This document shows, piece by piece, positions 39,131 to 49,174 of a stretch of 64,000 nucleotides of DNA (positions are counted from its first letter, which is position 1; the number at the start of each line of letters is the position of its first letter). The notes beneath the pieces were generated by a model, which made no database searches, was not told where the DNA came from, and was given only the letters and a program-made list of their open reading frames with translations. A program made the position numbers and the translations under genes. The DNA is from Cellulomonas sp. S1-8 (GTDB lineage: Bacteria > Actinomycetota > Actinomycetes > Actinomycetales > Cellulomonadaceae), in the NCBI RefSeq assembly GCF_026184235.1, contig NZ_CP110806.1, positions 3,162,001 to 3,226,000 on the forward strand, given 5' to 3'.

Positions 39131-39661
39131 TCAGGCTGCGGCGTCGGACTCCTCGCGCTTCGCGCGCAGGGCCTCGACGGTGCGCACGGCCTGCGAGGCA
39201 GGAGCCGTGAACAGGTACGCGGCCTGGTAGAGCTTGGCCTTCATCGCGCCGGCCGCCTTGGCCAGCAGGACCTCACGGGACTCGAGGTCCGCGAGCTTGG
39301 TGATGTCCGCAGCGGTCACGGGGCGGCCGTCGAGGACGCCCGCCTTGATGACCAGTGCGGGGTTCGCCTTGGCGAAGTCACGCAGTCCCTTGGCCGCCTC
39401 GACCGGGTCACCGGTGACGAAGGCGATCGCCGACGGGCCCGCGAGCGCGTCGTCGAGGCCCTCGAGGCCGGCATCCTTGGCCGCGATCGCGGTCAGCGTG
39501 TTCTTCACCACGGCGTAGTGCGCGTTGCCGCTGAGCGCCTTGCGCAGCGCCTTGAGCTGCGCGACGGTGAGCCCGCGGTACTCGGTCAGCACGGCCGCGT
39601 TCGAGCCGCGGAAGCGCTCCGTCAGCTCCGCGACAGCGGCAGCCTTGTCCGGCCTCGCCAT
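39131..39661 (-). CDS. rplJ: 50S ribosomal protein L10
   Basis: Stalk base protein that binds L7/L12 dimers; 176 aa from [38 protein letters not shown] and [13 protein letters not shown] are family signatures. The 54 in-frame codons upstream lie in the structured leader and are rejected. Confidence 0.97.
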   Translation of the reverse strand: MARPDKAAAVAELTERFRGSNAAVLTEYRGLTVAQLKALRKALSGNAHYAVVKNTLTAIAAKDAGLEGLDDALAGPSAIAFVTGDPVEAAKGLRDFAKANPALVIKAGVLDGRPVTAADITKLADLESREVLLAKAAGAMKAKLYQAAYLFTAPASQAVRTVEALRAKREESDAAA

Positions 39662-39720
39662 GGCATTCCTTCCGATGGTGGTGCCACCGGGCGCGAACCT
39701 CGCTGCCGCAGGAACGACGA

Positions 39721-39880
39721 GAGCCCCGCGCAGGCGCGGGGCTCGACGCCGCACCGGCCCGGTCGGGCCACGTGCAGCACAGGACGTGCGATGAACTCTC
39801 ACCTGCGCAGGCCCCCGCGTCACGCGGAGCTTCGGCCGGTCCGACGAGCGGACCGACGACCGGCGGTCTTGGGCACCGAC
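39721..39880 (-). promoter_or_regulatory. Putative L10 leader
   Basis: The untranslated leader of about 215 nt before rplJ folds into several hairpins, including a perfect 10-bp stem with a 4-nt loop (39721-39730 with 39735-39744) and CGGTCCG/CGGACCG near 39838-39855. Position and structure fit the autoregulatory L10(L12)4-binding leader known for rplJL operons. The conserved kink-turn was not verified. Confidence 0.55.
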
Positions 39881-39881
39881 G

Positions 39882-39911
39882 AGACTACGACATGCCCGGG
39901 GGTACGACCAA
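39882..39911 (-). promoter_or_regulatory. rplJL promoter
   Basis: Minus strand: TTGGTC (39906-39911), 18-nt spacer, TAGTCT (39882-39887). Confidence 0.5.
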
Positions 39912-39919
39912 ATCCACGG

Positions 39920-40656
39920 TCACCCGGACCGGCGCTCGGTGAGCACGGCGACCGCCACCCGCGCCTGCGCGCTCCCGGACGCACGCTCCCGGCGTCGCGG
40001 GCCCGCCGCCGTCGCGACGAGCAGACCGGCCGCCCCCGCCCCCAGGAGCACGTCCCCCGCGCTCAGGACCACACCCGCGCCAGGGACGGGGAACACGTCA
40101 CCGAGGGCGAGCAGGTGCGTGCCCTCGCCCGCGACGACGTGCCCGGACACCGGCGCCACGACCGCCGACTCCGGGAGACCGGCGGCGCGCGCCGCCCCGA
40201 CGTCCAGGGGCATGCCGCCGTTGACGCCGACGACCAGCAGGTTCGCACCCGCCCCGAGTGCCATGGCGGCAAGCGCCGTCCGCGCCGCCCGGTCCGCCCC
40301 ACGCCACGTCGTCGCGACGAGCCCGACCACGCAGCCCGCGAGCAGGGCGGCGACCGCGGTGCCGCCGGCGGGGCGCGCACCACCGCGGACGCCCACGCCG
40401 GGTCCAGGACGTGCAGCAGGTGGACGCCGACAGCCGTCACCACCCAGGGCAGCAGACGCGCGACGCGCGACGCCGCGGCCCGGACGGTGTCGCGCGCGGC
40501 CACGACCTCCCCGGGGGCGGGCGGCACGTCAGCGGGGTCCGGGGACGTCGGCAGGGCGTCGACGGCGACGTCCTCCCGGGTCGCCGCGCGCAGGACGAGG
40601 ACGATCAGCGCGACGAGCGGCAGCACCGCGAGCGCGCCGAGCTGGTCTGCACCCAC
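39920..40656 (-). pseudogene. Second DUF5317-like membrane protein, split by a frameshift
   Basis: Two overlapping frames form one protein. GTG 40656 (GAGGTGG upstream) encodes MGADQLGALAVLPLVALIVL through LLHVLDPAWASAVVRA. The frame ending at 39920 supplies GGTAVAALLAGCVVGLVATT, LVVGVNGGMPLDVGAARAAG and GDVFPVPGAGVVLSAGD. The halves align end to end with the intact paralogue at 37761-38408 (DPAWA, NGGMP, GLGVVLSIGD). The span is one base short of a multiple of three; restoring one base near the G-run at 40371-40374 gives about 245 aa. Either a real pseudogene or an assembly error. Confidence 0.75.
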
Positions 40657-40779
40657 CCCGCCACCTCGCTGCCCGCAATGCCCGGTTTGACCCGCTATGG
40701 GTCGTGCGGGGCAGCGTAGGGCGGCGGGCCTGCGCGGCGGCAGGTGGATCTCAGATGGCGGATGGGGTCGGACAGACCC

Positions 40780-43469
40780 TCAGGCGGCACCGTGCGCGCT
40801 GAACGTGCACCAGTTGACGAAGCCCGCGGGCGTGTCCCGGTCGATCTCGCCGCGCGCGCCGTGCAGGGCCCGCGCCATCGTCTCCCCCGCGGCCAGCCGG
40901 CGGTGCAGCGCGAGCATGAGGTCGACCACCTCGACGTCCGGCACCGCCGCGATGGAGGCGACGACGCCGGCGGTGCCGCGCGACAGAATCGCCGACACCA
41001 GCCCGAGCACCTCGTCGCCCTCGTACGCCACGTCCGCGCCGGAGTGGCAGGACGCGAGGACGAGCCGACGGGGCGCCACCCCCGCCCGGTGCAGCTCCTG
41101 CACGGTCACGGGCCCGTCGGCCAGCACCACCGACGAGAACATCGGGTTGTCGGAGCGCAGCGCGCCGTGGCACGCGAGGTGTGCGAGGTCGGCCGCCGCC
41201 ACCGCGGCGACCACCGCGTCGGCACGGCTGTCCTGCGCGCCCAGCACCTGCACGTCGCGGTGCAGCGCGCGCAGCGCCTCGACCTCGTCCTGCGCGCCCC
41301 GCAGGTCGGGTCCCGCGACCAGGACCACGGGCCGGTCGGGGGCGGGCACGCGGGCCCGGGTCCGCAACCAGGCAGCGGCCGACGGCGCGAGCGCGACCGG
41401 GCCGTCGTGCAGCGCGGACCAGGGGGCACCGTGCAGCACACCCACCGGCACGACGACGAGCTCGGCGTCCGGCGACAGCCCGAGCGGCTCGACCAGCGTC
41501 GCCCGCAGGCGTGCGATCCGCAGGTCGGCGCTCGCCCGCGCGGCCTCCGCCGCGGCACGGCTGCTCGGGTCGACCATCCGACGCAGCGCGAAGACGAGCG
41601 CGCGCAGGGTGTCCCCGACGTCGCCGGCGACCTCGCCGAGGTCGACGACGCGGGCGCGCGCGGCGTCGACGACGACGGCGACGAACCGGTCGCCGTGCCG
41701 CCCGTACTCGACCAGGACCCGCCCCCCGAGCGCGGCGCGGACGGTCCCGATGCCGGGCACGCTCGTCACGCGCGACGGCGCGCCCGCGACGTCCTCGAGC
41801 CAGGCGGAACGGCGGGCGTCCGCGAGCTCGTCGTCCGCGACGATCACCGCACGCTGCCGGGCGGCCGCATGCGCGGACTCACGGTCCTCCTGCTCCGCAC
41901 CCGGAGCGACGCCGTCGTGCGGCACCGCACGGGTCGGTCCCTCCGGCTCCGGTGCGACGACGGGCAGCCGTGCCTGCAGGGCCGCCGCGCGCGTCTGCTC
42001 CATCCAGCGCAGCACGGCGGCGGGCGACCCTGCCGGACCACGACCTCGAGCCCCAGCTCCCCCAGCTGCGCCCCGTGACCCGACGCCAGCGCCTGCAGCT
42101 CCATCGTCGGCAGCGCGTCGCGGTGGCGCGCGAGGTCGCGCAGGCCTGCCCGGCACTCACGCAGCACGTCGTCGTCGACGCCGCCGAGGCGTCCCGCCAG
42201 CGCCGCGGCCAGCCGCCCCCGCAGCCGCACGGAGAGCGGTCCGCGACGGGCGAGCGATGCCGCTGCGGTGAGGTGGCGGTCGGCGCGCCGGGGCATCGCG
42301 AGGGCGGCCGCGAGCCTGCCGCCCTCGAGGTGCGCGTCCGCGGCGGATCCGAGCTCACGCGCGCGCTCCAACCGTCCTGCGGCACGACGGACCGCGGCGA
42401 GGTCGGCGGGGCCCGCGTCACCGGCCCTCGCCCGGGCGCGGACGGCGATGAGCACGGCGCGGTCGTGCGCACCCGGGCGGCGCTGCGCACGCGCGCGGAC
42501 GCGGGCCGTCTCCGCCTGTTCCGCCGCTCCGACGGCGTCGCCGAGCATCAGCAGCGTCTCCGCCAACGAGATGCGCGCGTCGACCTCCACCAGCCCGCCA
42601 CCGGCCGCGGCCAGCTCGTCCAGCGCGCGGCGGCCGGCAGCCGCGGCCTCCGGCAGGAGCCGGAGCTCGCGCATCGTCTCCGCGTACTCGACGTAGTACT
42701 CACCGGGAGACTGCCCGGCCTCCTGCGACGCCCGCGCCGCACGCTCCAGGTCACGCAGTCCGTCCGCGAGCCGCCCGGTCTGCACCTCGATGAGGGCCCG
42801 CGTCAGGTAGGGCCACGAGCGCAGCGACGGCCCCAGGCGGGCTGCACCGTCGACCGCGAGCTGGGCCCAGCGCAGCGCCTCCGTGTACTCGGTGCGCGCC
42901 ACGAGCACGAGCGCGAGGTTGTTCGCCGCCCGCACGAGATTCGCGCTGCCGGGCGCCACCTCGCGCACGATCGACCGGTACCGGGCCTCGGCCTCGACGA
43001 GGCGGCCGGCGTTGTGATCCATCACGGCGAGCTGGAGCTGGATCCGAGCGTGCAGGTCGTCGAGCTCGGGGTCGTCGCCGCGGCGCTCGTCGACGATCCG
43101 CAGCGCCGCCGACGCGTCGGTCCGCGCGCGAGCGGTGCGGCCGAGCTCCAGCTGCGCGACCGAGCGGCTGGCGAGCACCCACGCCCCGGGTGTCGCGAGC
43201 CCCGCGCGCCGCGCGAGGGCGAGCGCGTCGTCGAGCATCGCGACGGCACCGGCCGGGTCGCCTTCGTGCCTACTGAGGACGGCCAGCGCCCGCAGGGCCC
43301 AGACCAGTGCCTCCGGGTGGTGGTGGGCCCGCGCCTGCTCGGCGAGGTCGGCCGCACGGAGCCGGGTCCCGGCCGGGTCCGCGTCGATCTCCGACTCGAG
43401 CCGACGGGCCTGCGCGAGCACCTCGGCGCGCGACGTCACCAGGGGCGTCGTGGACTCGGGGGGCTGCAC
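40780..43469 (-). pseudogene. TPR-CHAT caspase-like protein, split by a single-base shift
   Basis: The frame from GTG 43469 encodes about 480 residues of Ala-rich helical TPR-like repeats (for example YRSIVREVAPGSANLVRAAN, AADAHLEGGRLAAALAMPRR). After the shift near the C-run 42028-42030 the second frame gives RWMEQTRAAALQARLPVVAP and a C-terminal CHAT peptidase domain. The catalytic pair is His in DLAHLACHGALRSDN (about 41170) and Cys in LVLASCHSGADVAYEGDEV (about 41050). Adding one base yields one protein of about 896 aa. Cytosolic, no signal peptide. It is divergent from the subtilase/sigma operon and lies next to it, so it is probably functionally linked. Confidence 0.8.
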
Positions 43470-43561
43470 CCTGGGATTTTAGTGCCCCGGACGTATCAAG
43501 CACGGCACCCGGACCCTCTGCACTGGCGAGGACCGTACCGATCCGAGATGAGGAGCACCCC
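43470..43561. promoter_or_regulatory. Divergent promoter region of the CHAT and subtilase genes
   Basis: Only 92 bp separate the two divergent starts. The plus-strand end carries GATGAGGAG, a good ribosome-binding site for GTG 43562. No housekeeping promoter is obvious, so recognition by the ECF sigma factor encoded downstream is possible. Confidence 0.4.
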
Positions 43562-45006
43562 GTGGCCCGATTCCCCGGCAGGCCCGCCGGCCGGCCGTTC
43601 GCCGACGACTACGACGCGCGACTGGTCGGTGGTCGCCCGAGGGCCGCGTCGGCCCCGCCGCGATGGTCGGGTTGAGGGGTCCAGGCTCCGGGTACCTGCG
43701 GGGTCTCGGCCGGTCGCTGTCGCCGGACGACGACGCCGACGAGGCCGTCCAGCGTCGGCGGGAGGCCGTCATCGAGCGCCTCCGGACCGGGTGGACACGC
43801 CGCGAGGCCCCCGAGCTCGAGGTGGTCCAGAACGACTACGGGTCCGACGTCTTCCCGGTCGCGGGCGAGATCCTCGCCGCCACCGCGACCTGGGACGACA
43901 TCCAGACCGAGGAGGGCGGGGCCGGCCTCGAGGTCGTGCCGCTGGGCCACCCCGAGCTCGAGGGCAGGGTCGTCCGGCTGAGGCAGGCGGTGCCCGGGAC
44001 GAACGAGGACGTGCGGGAGCTCGTCAGGTCGTTGCAGGGACGTGGGCACGCCGTCTCGATGTCGTACGTGACCCCCCTGGGCGGACGACCGATCATGAAG
44101 CCGAACTCCGGCGAGTTCGCACCCCAGGTCGCGGACTTCCCCGCCTACCAGGCAGCGGGTCCCCGCTACGGCGAGGGCGTGGTCGTGGCCGTCATCGACA
44201 CGGGCGTCACCCAGGACCCCCGCAGCGACGGATGGCTCGCCGACGTGCCGCGGGTCGCGCACGACGACGCGTCCACCGCGCACGACGACTCGAACATCGA
44301 CCCGCTCGACGCCGAGCCACGGGACGGGTGGCTCGACGTGTACGCCGGCCACGGGACGTTCGTCGCCGGCGTCGTGGCACGCGTTGCACCCGGCGCGGAG
44401 ATCCGCGTGTACAAGGCCGTCGGCCCGGGCGGCGCCGGCTGCGAGCTCGACGTCGCGTCCGCGCTGATCCGGGCCGTGCGCGACGGCGCGCACGTCGTCA
44501 ACCTCTCGCTGGGAACCCAGACGCTCTTCGGCGAGGCCTCCGTCCCGCTCGGCGTCGCGCTCGACGTGGTCCGGGAGATCGAGGACGAGCGAGGAAGCGT
44601 CAGCGTGATCGTCGCGTCCGCGGGCAACTACGGGGACGCGGTGCCGACCTACCCCGCCGCCTTCGGCCGGGTCGTCGCCGTCGGAGGCCTGACGGCCGAG
44701 CTCCGGCCGACGACGTGGTCGAGCCGCGGCCCCTGGGTGGACATCTCGACCGTCGGGGAGGACGTCGTGTCGACGTACGTCGAGGGCCGCCAGAACCCGG
44801 CCTTCGGCAGCGGTGCGGAGTTCGGCGAGAACCCCTTCGCCCGCTGGGTCGGCACGTCCTTCGCCGCACCCCAGGTCGCGGGCGCGATCGCGCGCACGAT
44901 GACCGAGCTCGGGGTGTCGGGCCCCGAGGCCGTCAACGCCCTGCTCGCCGCCGGTAAGCCCGTCGCGGGCTTCGGCAAGGCGTTGCAGATCCTGCCGGGA
45001 GCGTAA
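43562..45006 (+). CDS. Cytosolic subtilisin-like (S8) serine protease; N-terminus probably frameshifted
   Basis: The intact frame 43663-45006 (447 aa) holds a subtilase domain: Asp in VVAVIDTGVT (44197), His in YAGHGTFVAGVV (44350), Asn in IVASAGNYGDAV and Ser in VGTSFAAPQVAG (44857). The ATG at 43663 has no ribosome-binding site. GTG 43562 does (GAGGAG, 8 nt) and encodes VARFPGRPAGRPFADDYDAR, but it is out of register by one base. One added G near 43641-43643 would join both into a protein of 481 aa. No signal peptide or membrane segment is seen, so it is probably an intracellular protease. A 74-nt gap leads to the sigma factor gene. Confidence 0.85.
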
Positions 45007-45080
45007 CCATGTTGGGCACCTGCCTCGTCGAGCGTCATGATGGCCTTCGGGACGAACCCGACAGGCGAAGGAGTCGTGCC

Positions 45081-45722
45081 GTGAGCAGCCGAGAACAGCT
45101 GGGCCTGCCCTACGACGAACGCACCACGTCACAGCTCGTGGCGGGTGCGCTCACGGGCGACGAGGGGTCATGGGCCGAGATCGTGCGCCGCCACACGAAC
45201 CTCGTGATGGCGCGCGTGCGGCAGTTCCGGCTCACGCCGCAGCAGGCCGAGGACGTCGCGCAGACCGTGTGGCTCAACCTGCTGGAGCACCTCGCTGACC
45301 TGCGGGAACCCGCTGCTCTGCCCGGCTGGATCTCGACGGCGACGCGGCACGAGTGCATCCGCATGACCAACCTGTCGCGCCGGTCGATCCCCGTCGACCC
45401 GACGACGGGCCGGCTCGACGGCCAGGACGACGTCGAGCTCGACGGCGAGCTGCTGCGCAGCGAGCGGCACGCCGCGCTGCGCGCCGCGCTCGCCGAGCTG
45501 CCCCCGCACCAGCGCGAGCTGCTGCTCCTGCTGTCCACCGATCCACCGCCCAGCTACCAGGAGGTGTCGACCCGCCTCGGCATCCCCGTCGGGTCGATCG
45601 GCCCGACGCGGCAGCGCGGTCTGGCGCGACTGCGTCAGACGGAGGCGATCCGCACCTATCTCGCGGTGCCGTCAGGCCCCGTGCTCGGCGAAGGAGGCCG
45701 CGATGTGCTGGCACTCGGATGA
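45081..45722 (+). CDS. ECF-type RNA polymerase sigma factor
   Basis: A 213-aa sigma-70 family protein from GTG 45081, with AAGGAG 7 nt upstream; the longer frame from 45009 is rejected. Region 2: WAEIVRRHTNLVMARVRQFR, AEDVAQTVWLNLLEHLADLR and PGWISTATRHECIR. Region 4: LPPHQRELLLLLSTDPPPSY and an HTH whose recognition part reads GIPVGSIGPTRQRGLARLR instead of the common VKSRLxRAR form. No anti-sigma factor with zinc or membrane motifs is adjacent. It overlaps the next gene by 20 nt and presumably controls this locus (inference). Confidence 0.88.
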   Translation: MSSREQLGLPYDERTTSQLVAGALTGDEGSWAEIVRRHTNLVMARVRQFRLTPQQAEDVAQTVWLNLLEHLADLREPAALPGWISTATRHECIRMTNLSRRSIPVDPTTGRLDGQDDVELDGELLRSERHAALRAALAELPPHQRELLLLLSTDPPPSYQEVSTRLGIPVGSIGPTRQRGLARLRQTEAIRTYLAVPSGPVLGEGGRDVLALG

Positions 45723-46227
45723 CGTGAGCCTGCCGCAGCCGCGCCCCGCGGACGCGTGGGAGGACGACGACGTGCTCGCCGGCGACCTCGTCCGCGCGGT
45801 CACGGAGGACGACGCGGTGCGCCGGGTCACCACCGCGGCGACGACCGCGTTCCACGCGCACCGCGGCATGCTCGCGCTGCGTGACGAGCTGGCGACGGAC
45901 CTGCTGCTGCTCTCCCTGGTGCACGACTCGTGCACCGCGGGCGAGCTGACGGGGGTCCGCGACCGCAGCGGTCAGCCGTCGCGGACCCTCGTCTTCGAGG
46001 GCGACGGCATCGGCGTGGAGGTCGAGGTCACCGACGGCGCCGTCGAGGGCCAGCTCATCCCGGCGCGCCCCGGCCGCGTCGTGCTGCGCCGGCCGGACGG
46101 CGACGTCACGGGCGTCGACACCGACGAGGTCGGGTACTTCCGTCTCGACGCCCGCCCCGAGGGTCCCGTACGGCTGGTCTGCGAGAGCGCGGCCGGCACG
46201 TGCGTGACCGCCTGGCTGCCCTGGTGA
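45703..46227 (+). CDS. Small unknown protein coupled to the ECF sigma factor
   Basis: A 174-aa protein from ATG 45703 with AAGGAGG 5 nt upstream, overlapping the sigma gene by 20 nt. No signal peptide, membrane helix or HxxxCxxC anti-sigma motif. The N-terminal half is helical (LVRAVTEDDAVRRVTTAATT); the C-terminal half is beta-rich (TLVFEGDGIGVEVEVTDGAV, GRVVLRRPDGDVTGVDTDEV, GYFRLDARPEGPVRLVC) and resembles a carboxypeptidase-regulatory-like fold. A regulator or cargo of the sigma/protease module is possible. Function unknown. Confidence 0.75.
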   Translation: MCWHSDDVSLPQPRPADAWEDDDVLAGDLVRAVTEDDAVRRVTTAATTAFHAHRGMLALRDELATDLLLLSLVHDSCTAGELTGVRDRSGQPSRTLVFEGDGIGVEVEVTDGAVEGQLIPARPGRVVLRRPDGDVTGVDTDEVGYFRLDARPEGPVRLVCESAAGTCVTAWLPW

Positions 46228-46267
46228 GGGGCTGACGCGCCGCGGGACCCTCCCGGTGCGTGGACGG

Positions 46268-46369
46268 GGCCCGGTCCGCAGGGGGGACCGGGCCTCGTCG
46301 CGCGCCCCCACGGCGGCGGCCCGTGACGGACGACGGCCCGGCCACCCCTCGCGGGGTGCCGGGCCGTCG
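46268..46369. terminator. Two convergent terminators
   Basis: GGCCCGGTCC/GGACCGGGCC (46268-46277 with 46285-46294) follows the plus-strand operon. CGACGGCCCGGC/GCCGGGCCGTCG (46331-46342 with 46358-46369) follows rplA on the minus strand. Confidence 0.75.
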
Positions 46370-46389
46370 GACGTGCGGGAGGCGGGCCG

Positions 46390-47106
46390 TCAGGCCGCGT
46401 CCTCCTCCGTGAGGTTGCGCGTCTTGGACTGGTCCAGCGCGATGCCGGGGCCGTTGGTCGTCGAGACGGTCGCCTTGCTGATGTAGCGACCCTTCGAGGA
46501 CGCGGGCTTCAGACGCAGGATCTCCTCGAGCGCGGCGGCGTAGTTCTCCACCAGCGAGACCTCGGGGAAGGACGTCTTGCCGATGATGAAGTGCAGGTTC
46601 GCGTGCCGGTCGACCCGGAACTCGATCTTGCCGCCCTTGATGTCCGTGACGGCCTTGGCGACGTCCATCGTCACGGTGCCGGTCTTCGGGTTCGGCATGA
46701 GGCCGCGGGGTCCGAGGACCTTGCCGAGGCGACCGACCTTGCCCATGAGGTCCGGCGTGGCGACGGCGGCGTCGAAGTCCGTCCAGCCGTCCGCGACCTT
46801 GGCGATGAGCTCGTCGCCGCCGACCTCGTCCGCACCGGCGGCGCGGGCCTGCTCGGCACGCTCACCGTTCGCGAACACGATGACGCGGGCCGTCTTGCCG
46901 GTGCCGTGGGGCAGGTTGACCGTGCCACGGACCATCTGGTCGGCCTTGCGGGGGTCGACACCGAGGCGGAACGCGACCTCGACGGTCGCGTCGTACTTCG
47001 TGGTCGACGTCTCCTTGGCGAGGCGCACGGCCTCGAGCGGCGTGTAGAGGCGGTCGTCCTCGATCTTCTCGAGGGCGGCGCGGTACGCCTTGCTGTGCTT
47101 TGCCAT
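46390..47106 (-). CDS. rplA: 50S ribosomal protein L1
   Basis: L1-stalk protein and classical translational repressor of the L11-L1 mRNA; 238 aa. [40 protein letters not shown] and [20 protein letters not shown] are diagnostic. 115 nt after rplK. Confidence 0.98.
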   Translation of the reverse strand: MAKHSKAYRAALEKIEDDRLYTPLEAVRLAKETSTTKYDATVEVAFRLGVDPRKADQMVRGTVNLPHGTGKTARVIVFANGERAEQARAAGADEVGGDELIAKVADGWTDFDAAVATPDLMGKVGRLGKVLGPRGLMPNPKTGTVTMDVAKAVTDIKGGKIEFRVDRHANLHFIIGKTSFPEVSLVENYAAALEEILRLKPASSKGRYISKATVSTTNGPGIALDQSKTRNLTEEDAA

Positions 47107-47221
47107 CTGCTTGCTCTCCTTGTTCAGCAGTCGTGGTCATCCGGGCCGCACATGGGCCCTGCCACCTGTCCGTGGGCGCGGGACGCGCTCACGGGACGTG
47201 CGTGTCGGTACTGAGCGGTGC

Positions 47222-47653
47222 TCAGGCCTCGACCTTGATCCCCATCGAGCGCGCGGTCCCGGCGATGATCTTCTGCGCCGCGTCCAGGTCGTTCGCGTTG
47301 AGGTCCTCGAGCTTGGTGGTCGCGATCTCGAGCACCTGCGCCTTGGTGAGCGTCGCCACCTTGACGGTGTGCGGCGTCGGCGAGCCCTTGGCCACGCCCG
47401 CGGCCTTCTTGATCAGCTCGGCGGCCGGCGGCGTCTTCGTGATGAAGGTGAACGAGCGGTCCTCGTACACCGTGATCTCGACGGGGATGACGTTGCCGCG
47501 CTGCGCCTCGGTGGCCGCGTTGTAGGCCTTGCAGAACTCCATGATGTTCACGCCGTGCTGACCGAGCGCGGGCCCGATCGGCGGCGCGGGGGTGGCCGCG
47601 CCGGCCTTGATCTGGAGCTTGATGAGGCCGGTGACCTTCTTCTTGGGGGGCAT
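47222..47653 (-). CDS. rplK: 50S ribosomal protein L11
   Basis: GTPase-centre protein, target of thiostrepton-type drugs and needed for the stringent response; 143 aa. [20 protein letters not shown] and [19 protein letters not shown] at the N-terminus, and [16 protein letters not shown] ending ([10 protein letters not shown]). 84 nt after nusG. Confidence 0.98.
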   Translation of the reverse strand: MPPKKKVTGLIKLQIKAGAATPAPPIGPALGQHGVNIMEFCKAYNAATEAQRGNVIPVEITVYEDRSFTFITKTPPAAELIKKAAGVAKGSPTPHTVKVATLTKAQVLEIATTKLEDLNANDLDAAQKIIAGTARSMGIKVEA

Positions 47654-47737
47654 GATGCCTTCCGTTCGTGTCGTGGGCCGACGCCGTGGGCGATGACCCG
47701 GTTGCAGTACCCCGCTGCGCGGGGCGGATCAGCGAGG

Positions 47738-48634
47738 TCAGATCTTCGAGACCTGGCTGAAGGACAGCTCGACCGGGGTCTCCCGGCCGAAGAGCGAGAC
47801 GAGGACCTTGAGCTTCTGGTTCTCGGGGTTGATCTCGGAGATCGTCGCGGGCAGCGTGTCGAAGGGCCCGCCGTCGGTGACGGTGACCGACTCGCCGACC
47901 GTGAAGTCGACCTCGACCGGCTTGCTCGACGACGCGGCCGCCTGCTGGGCCGGGGTCTTGATCTCGAGCGTCGGCGCGAGCATCGAGAAGACCTCGTCGA
48001 GCGTCAGGGGCACCGGCTGGTGCGTGTGCCCGACGAACCCGGTGACGCCCGGCGTGTGGCGCACGGCGCCCCACGACTCGTCGGTCAGGTCCATGCGGAC
48101 GAGGACGTAGCCGGGGATCCGCACGCGCTTGACGACCTTGCGCTGCGCGTTCTTGATCTCCACGACCTCCTCCATGGGGACCTCCACCTGGTGGATGTAG
48201 TCCTCCATGTTCAGGCTCTGCGTGCGCGACTCGAGGTTCGCCTTCACGCGGTTCTCGTAGCCCGCGTAGGAGTGGATGACGTACCAGTCGCCGGGCATGC
48301 GGCGCAGCTGCGCCTTGAACGCGGCGACGGGGTCCTCGTCAGGGTCGATCTCGTCGTCCGACGCGGGCGCGGCCTCGTCGGTGGCGTCGTCGTCGGCGGC
48401 ATCGGCTGCGTCGTCCGGTCCGGCCTCGTCGGCGTCCCCGGCCTCGCTGTCGTCGGCCACCTCGACCTCGGCCACCTCGACCTCGTCGGCCTCGACCTCG
48501 TCGCCCTCGACCTCGGCGGCGCTCGTGTCGTCGATCTCGTCACCCGCGCTCGCCTCGACGGCCTCGACGGAGGCCAGGGCGTCCGCGAGCTCGGCCTCGG
48601 CGCCCGACGTGGGCTCCTGCGACTCCTGCGACAC
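47738..48634 (-). CDS. nusG: Transcription antitermination factor NusG with acidic N-terminal extension
   Basis: Elongation factor that binds RNA polymerase through its NGN domain and S10 or Rho through its KOW domain. 298 aa from GTG 48634. About 110 Asp/Glu/Ala-rich residues precede the NGN domain ([40 protein letters not shown]). The KOW domain near [20 protein letters not shown] completes it. Acidic extensions are common in actinobacterial NusG, though this one is long. Confidence 0.97.
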   Translation of the reverse strand: MSQESQEPTSGAEAELADALASVEAVEASAGDEIDDTSAAEVEGDEVEADEVEVAEVEVADDSEAGDADEAGPDDAADAADDDATDEAAPASDDEIDPDEDPVAAFKAQLRRMPGDWYVIHSYAGYENRVKANLESRTQSLNMEDYIHQVEVPMEEVVEIKNAQRKVVKRVRIPGYVLVRMDLTDESWGAVRHTPGVTGFVGHTHQPVPLTLDEVFSMLAPTLEIKTPAQQAAASSSKPVEVDFTVGESVTVTDGGPFDTLPATISEINPENQKLKVLVSLFGRETPVELSFSQVSKI

Positions 48635-48735
48635 GTGCAACCTGCTTTCTTTCGGTGAGGGGCCGGCGCACACGCCGGCGTCGCGCGGGCTCGACCCGCG
48701 CGGGTGGGTGGTGCGCCGGCGTCAGCCGGCGCGCG

Positions 48736-49017
48736 TCACCCGAAGACCCAGAACGTCAGCTTCCCGATGCCCAGGTCGATGAGCGTGACGAAGAGCATCA
48801 CGACGGTGACGAACACGAGCACCACGCTGGTGTAGGTGATGAGCTCCTGGCGGGTGGGCCGGACGACCTTCTTGAGCTCGGCCACGACCTGCCGCACGAA
48901 GAGCGCGATGCGCGCGAACAGCCCGCGCTTGTGCTCCTCGCGGCGCGGCTCGCGCTCGCTCCGGTCGGCGGCGGAGCCGTCGGCGTCGGACGCCGCGGCG
49001 GCAGCGGTATCGCTCAC
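48736..49017 (-). CDS. secE: Protein translocase subunit SecE
   Basis: Single-membrane-span Sec translocon subunit; 93 aa from GTG 49017 (AGGGG 6 nt upstream; a GTG ten codons further up is possible). An acidic/Ala N-terminus, the amphipathic helix [20 protein letters not shown] and one membrane segment ([20 protein letters not shown]) are present. Confidence 0.96.
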   Translation of the reverse strand: MSDTAAAAASDADGSAADRSEREPRREEHKRGLFARIALFVRQVVAELKKVVRPTRQELITYTSVVLVFVTVVMLFVTLIDLGIGKLTFWVFG

Positions 49018-49174
49018 GTCAGGCCCCTGTCTCGTCTCGTGCGGCACCCGGACGGGACCGCTGGTCGAGGACGCACGGGCCGGACCGACGCGACGCGCCG
49101 GACCGACCGGCGGTCCTGCTCACGACGCCGACCCGCGCCCCGAGAGATCTCGGGGACGGATCGGTCCGCGTGCG

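Noticed and set aside
39721-39880. A metabolite riboswitch upstream of rplJ
   Set aside because: Position and hairpins fit the L10 leader; no known riboswitch core was recognised.
45009-45080. Upstream extension of the ECF sigma factor
   Set aside because: The GTG at 45081 has an ideal AAGGAG site; the extra 24 codons are not sigma-like.
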